Assembly: GCA_025937035.1 (NCBI GenBank)
Contig: JAICSG010000175.1
Location: forward strand, 1 to 7,536
Source of the DNA: Thermoanaerobaculia bacterium
GTDB taxonomy: Bacteria > Acidobacteriota > Thermoanaerobaculia > Multivoradales > UBA5704
DNA length: 7,536 bases
Direction of reading: 5' to 3'
Shown here: piece after piece, positions 5,964 to 7,536 of the stretch
How the letters are laid out: the number at the start of each line of letters is the position of its first letter
Position numbering within the stretch: the first letter of the stretch is position 1
Program-made: the position numbers and the translations under genes
The notes under the pieces: generated by a model
Databases searched by the model: none
What the model saw: the letters and a program-made list of their open reading frames with translations, nothing else
Told to the model about the DNA's origin: nothing

Positions 5964-6677
5964 CTAGGCGAGAGGCACGCTCGGATGCTCGCGGTCGATC
6001 CGCGCCGTCGTGACTTTCCCACCGCAATGCTCGCGGATCAGCGACGCGAGCTCACCCGTAGCCCGCTCCACGAGGTCGCGGCCGGCCGGCGGCAGACCCT
6101 CGATCACCAGGACGGCGTTCCGGGTCTCCGCCGTCAGCTTGGTCCGCTCGGCCTCCTTCCAGTTCCAGCGGCGGCAGAGGGTGCCGAGGTCGTCCCGATA
6201 GATGACCTCGCCCGGTTTCGGCGGGCGCGCCTCGGGCTCGCCGAGCAGGTGGACGGGCGACTCCCGGTCGGTCGCCAGGGTCAGCAGGACGTCCCCCTGG
6301 ACCCGGTCGAGGTCCTCGCCGCCCACCGGCACCAGATGGCGCAGGGAGATCGTGTTGTAGAGGTCGACCAGCGGATTGACGTGCGGCACCGACCACCCCT
6401 TGAGGACCCGGCGCGCCAGGTTCTCGATCGAGGAGGGGTAGTCCTTGGGCTTGGCGCCGAATCGCCGGTAGGCCTCGCGCCAGGGGGCGATGTGGGGGTG
6501 CTCGGCGATCTGGGTCCCCGCGAGGGAGAGGCGGACCCGTTCTTCCTCCTGACGGAGCGGGCCGGCCAGCCCGGCGCCGTCCCCGGTGTTGTCGATCCCC
6601 CAGGCGACGACGACGCCCAGCAAGACCTCGGGGAAGCGCGCGAAGACCTCCTCGGTGACGCGGAGGGCGGGCGTCAC
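5964..6677 (-). CDS. Stand-alone B3/B4 (PheRS beta-like) domain protein, possible tRNA editing
   Basis: The 237-residue product matches the free-standing B3/B4 family (COG3382 type), related to the editing domain of the phenylalanyl-tRNA synthetase beta chain. Hallmarks in order are GVVVAWGIDNTGD (about 21-33), HPHIAPWREAYRRFGAKPKD (60-79), the short segment VLKG, NPLVDLYNTISLRHLVPVGG (101-120), EDLD, and RDDLGTLCRRWNWKEAERTK (151-170). The ends are complete for the family. Proteins of this group are thought to act on mischarged tRNA or aminoacyl substrates, but activity is largely uncharacterised. The start is GTG at 6677, whose GTGA overlaps the TGA stop of the preceding gene. An open frame continues upstream to 7091, but it lies inside the secreted-protein gene and its translation is arginine/glycine-rich shadow sequence, so it is excluded. 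Translation by coupling is expected, since only a weak GAAG precedes the GTG. The neighbours are NAD and Nudix enzymes; a functional link is speculative. Confidence 0.88.
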   Translation of the reverse strand: MTPALRVTEEVFARFPEVLLGVVVAWGIDNTGDGAGLAGPLRQEEERVRLSLAGTQIAEHPHIAPWREAYRRFGAKPKDYPSSIENLARRVLKGWSVPHVNPLVDLYNTISLRHLVPVGGEDLDRVQGDVLLTLATDRESPVHLLGEPEARPPKPGEVIYRDDLGTLCRRWNWKEAERTKLTAETRNAVLVIEGLPPAGRDLVERATGELASLIREHCGGKVTTARIDREHPSVPLA

Positions 6678-7111
6678 CGCTTCGAGATGGTGAGCTTCCC
6701 GAAGCTCACCCCGAGGTTGACGCCGGTGCCGTTGCCGGCCAGGGCGAGGGAAACCTCCCCCTTGGTCACCACCTGGGCCGTGGAGGACTTCCCCGCTCCG
6801 GCCTCGGCCCCGCCTTGGGCGTAGGTCCCGAACAGCTCGTCGATGTTGGCCACCTCGGAGAACTTGCCGTAGCCGTCCCGGATCTTGTACTTGCCGGCGG
6901 TCAGGCCGCCCCCCTTGGAGCTGAGGTGGACGCTGGCCTTCTGGCCGTTGTCGCAGGTGATCGTGCCGGACCCGCTGGCGGTCTTGTAAAACACGGACCA
7001 GCCGGACATGGTGAAGCGCATCTCGCAGACCGTCCCCTTGGCCTGGGCGGGAGCCCCCGCCAGGAGCCCGGCCGAGAGGGCGAGCAGGCAAAGAACGAAG
7101 CTCTTTCTCAT
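6674..7111 (-). CDS. Small secreted protein, function unknown
   Basis: The 145-residue product begins with a typical signal peptide (MRKSFVLCLLALSAGLLAGAPAQA, cleavage likely after 24) and should be exported. Mature cysteines Cys29 (TVCEM) and Cys53 (TITCDNG) could form one disulfide. The mature part is rich in Gly, Ser and Thr and in short beta-like stretches: FTMSGWSVFYKTASGSGTI, GKYKIRDGYGKF, ELFGTYAQGGAEAGAGKSST, and a final VNLGVSFGKLTISKR. The alternation suggests a compact beta-rich periplasmic or outer-membrane-associated protein. I do not recognise a characterised family with confidence; a DUF of secreted lipid- or envelope-related proteins is possible. GGGGAG lies 8 bases before the ATG and supports this start. 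It leads the minus-strand operon, and its stop overlaps the start of the B3/B4 gene, so it is cotranscribed with cytosolic cofactor genes although it is itself exported. Confidence 0.75.
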   Translation of the reverse strand: MRKSFVLCLLALSAGLLAGAPAQAKGTVCEMRFTMSGWSVFYKTASGSGTITCDNGQKASVHLSSKGGGLTAGKYKIRDGYGKFSEVANIDELFGTYAQGGAEAGAGKSSTAQVVTKGEVSLALAGNGTGVNLGVSFGKLTISKR

Positions 7112-7119
7112 GGACCCAT

Positions 7120-7125
7120 CTCCCC
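7120..7125 (-). promoter_or_regulatory. Ribosome binding site of the secreted-protein gene
   Basis: GGGGAG on the minus strand lies 8 bases before the ATG at 7111, an ideal spacing. It is the only strong ribosome binding site in the four-gene operon and supports the view that translation of the next two genes is coupled to this one. Confidence 0.6.
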
Positions 7126-7168
7126 AGTGAAGCCCGCTGTCCTGGCTGGAGGGCGGGCGCCTCGCGGC

Positions 7169-7174
7169 ATTCTA
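7169..7174 (-). promoter_or_regulatory. Candidate -10 box for the minus-strand operon
   Basis: Read on the minus strand this is TAGAAT, a five-of-six match to TATAAT. It lies 57 bases upstream of the ATG at 7111, leaving a leader of about 50 bases. A TTGCAG further upstream (about 7183-7190) is too near to serve as a normally spaced -35 box. The divergent intergenic position supports a promoter here. Confidence 0.4.
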
Positions 7175-7181
7175 CCCGGGC

Positions 7182-7187
7182 TATACT
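7182..7187 (+). promoter_or_regulatory. Candidate -10 box for the cupin gene
   Basis: TATACT is a five-of-six match to the -10 consensus and one of the few AT-rich spots in the area. Transcription would start near 7194, giving a leader of about 17 bases that still includes the ribosome binding site. No clear -35 box is visible at the expected distance. It lies only 7 bases from the opposing -10 candidate, so the two promoters would compete or be regulated together. Confidence 0.45.
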
Positions 7188-7199
7188 GCAAGAAGCGTG

Positions 7200-7206
7200 A
7201 AAGGAG
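7200..7206 (+). promoter_or_regulatory. Ribosome binding site of the cupin gene
   Basis: AAAGGAG ends 4 bases before the ATG at 7211. The spacing is a little short but acceptable, and it is the only such motif in the intergenic region on this strand, so it fixes the start. Confidence 0.55.
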
Positions 7207-7210
7207 CGGT

Positions 7211-7536
7211 ATGGAACCGATCGGCAAGGTCAATCTCCGTCAGAAGCTCGCCACCTTCTCGGACCACTGGAGCCCCAAGGTCGTGGCCGACCTCAACGGC
7301 CAGCAGGTGAAGCTGGCGAAATTCGCCGGCGAGTTCGTCTGGCACCACCACGACCACGAGGACGAGCTGTTCATGGTGCTGAAGGGGCGCTTCCGCATGG
7401 ACTTCCGCGACCGCCAGGTCTGGCTGGAGGAGGGGGAGATGCTGGTCGTCCCCCGCGGTGTCGAGCACCGCCCGGTGGCCGAGGAGGAGGTGGAGATCCT
7501 CCTTTTCGAGCCCGCCTCGACCCTCAACACCGGCAA
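7211..7536 (+). CDS. Cupin-domain protein (3' truncated by window end)
   Basis: The frame is open from ATG 7211 to the window edge, giving 108 full residues without a stop. Cupin motif 1 is complete: His45, His47, Glu52 and Gly59 fit HxH(x)4E(x)6G in WHHHDHEDELFMVLKG. Motif 2 follows as GEMLVVPRGVEH (Gly and Pro in place, His87 as the fourth metal ligand), with the usual final Asn replaced. These residues would bind one divalent metal in a small beta-barrel. The ending EPASTLNTG is common in small mannose-6-phosphate isomerase-like cupins of about 110-120 residues, so only a few residues are probably missing. The protein is cytosolic with no signal peptide. Its substrate is unknown; such cupins may be isomerases, dioxygenases or sugar-binding proteins. 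It is divergent from the secreted-protein operon and has its own -10 candidate and ribosome binding site. Confidence 0.85.
   Translation, partial: MEPIGKVNLRQKLATFSDHWSPKVVADLNGQQVKLAKFAGEFVWHHHDHEDELFMVLKGRFRMDFRDRQVWLEEGEMLVVPRGVEHRPVAEEEVEILLFEPASTLNTG

Larger units (their letters stand above)
7112..7210. promoter_or_regulatory. Divergent intergenic region between operon and cupin gene
   Basis: These 99 bases are the largest non-coding stretch in the window and separate the two divergent genes. They hold two opposed -10 candidates, a ribosome binding site at each end and a GC-rich centre at about 7150-7168. No clear operator repeat or riboswitch is visible. Confidence 0.6.

Noticed and set aside
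5004..6824. Open frame of 606 codons on the plus strand
   Set aside because: It is antisense to the NadR and B3/B4 genes, whose motifs are unmistakable. Its translation is Gly/Pro/Arg-rich and has no recognisable domain.
6678..7091. N-terminal extension of the B3/B4 frame
   Set aside because: It overlaps the secreted-protein gene in another frame and reads as Arg/Gly/Gln-rich shadow sequence; the family's N-terminus fits the GTG at 6677.
7181..7468. Minus-strand open frames opposite the cupin gene
   Set aside because: The plus strand has both cupin motifs plus a ribosome binding site; the minus-strand translations are His/Val- or Ser-rich shadows.
1..7536. Search for CRISPR repeats, tRNA or rRNA genes, transposases and attachment repeats
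   Set aside because: No regularly spaced repeats, no tRNA-like cloverleaf, no rRNA sequence and no mobile-element gene were found by reading; nearly all bases are explained by housekeeping-type genes.

Overview
This is ordinary-looking bacterial chromosome at very high G+C, with strong G/C preference at third codon positions and almost no non-coding space. The mix of genes recalls uncultured Acidobacteriota such as Thermoanaerobaculia-like lineages, or another high-GC deltaproteobacterial-type genome: a probable anti-sigma factor next to a membrane-anchored bactofilin-like protein, a zinc-ribbon TPR protein behind a 3-hydroxybutyryl-CoA dehydrogenase, and a fused NadR. That placement is an inference from gene style, with no marker gene to confirm it. 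No rRNA, tRNA, CRISPR array, insertion sequence or prophage gene is visible.

The left part (1-4153) reads on the plus strand. A 5'-truncated membrane protein, probably the C-terminal part of a zinc-finger anti-sigma factor, is followed after 19 bases by a secreted/membrane protein. That protein carries a bactofilin-like beta-repeat domain on a multi-pass membrane anchor. After a short intergenic stretch with a perfect hairpin and a strong ribosome binding site come a complete 3-hydroxybutyryl-CoA dehydrogenase and, 6 bases later, a 614-residue cytoplasmic protein with an N-terminal CxxC...CxxC zinc ribbon and about twelve TPR units.

The middle and right part (4176-7111) is a tight four-gene operon on the minus strand, read right to left: a small secreted protein of unknown function, a stand-alone B3/B4-domain protein (start overlapping the previous stop as GTGA), a two-domain NadR-like NMN adenylyltransferase/ribosylnicotinamide kinase, and a CoA-pyrophosphatase-type Nudix hydrolase. 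Gaps are -4, 12 and 3 bases. The operon converges on the TPR gene, with a small hairpin at the junction. The theme of the last three genes is nucleotide/cofactor housekeeping (NAD synthesis and salvage, cleavage of nucleoside-diphosphate derivatives such as CoA) plus possible aminoacyl-tRNA proofreading.

At the right edge a 99-base divergent region holds back-to-back -10-like elements. One would serve the minus-strand operon, the other a plus-strand cupin gene that runs off the window.

I see no clear new multi-gene system. The points most worth a second look are the lysine-less P-loop in the NadR kinase domain, the coupled B3/B4-NadR-Nudix operon led by a secreted protein, and the zinc-ribbon/TPR protein paired with the dehydrogenase.
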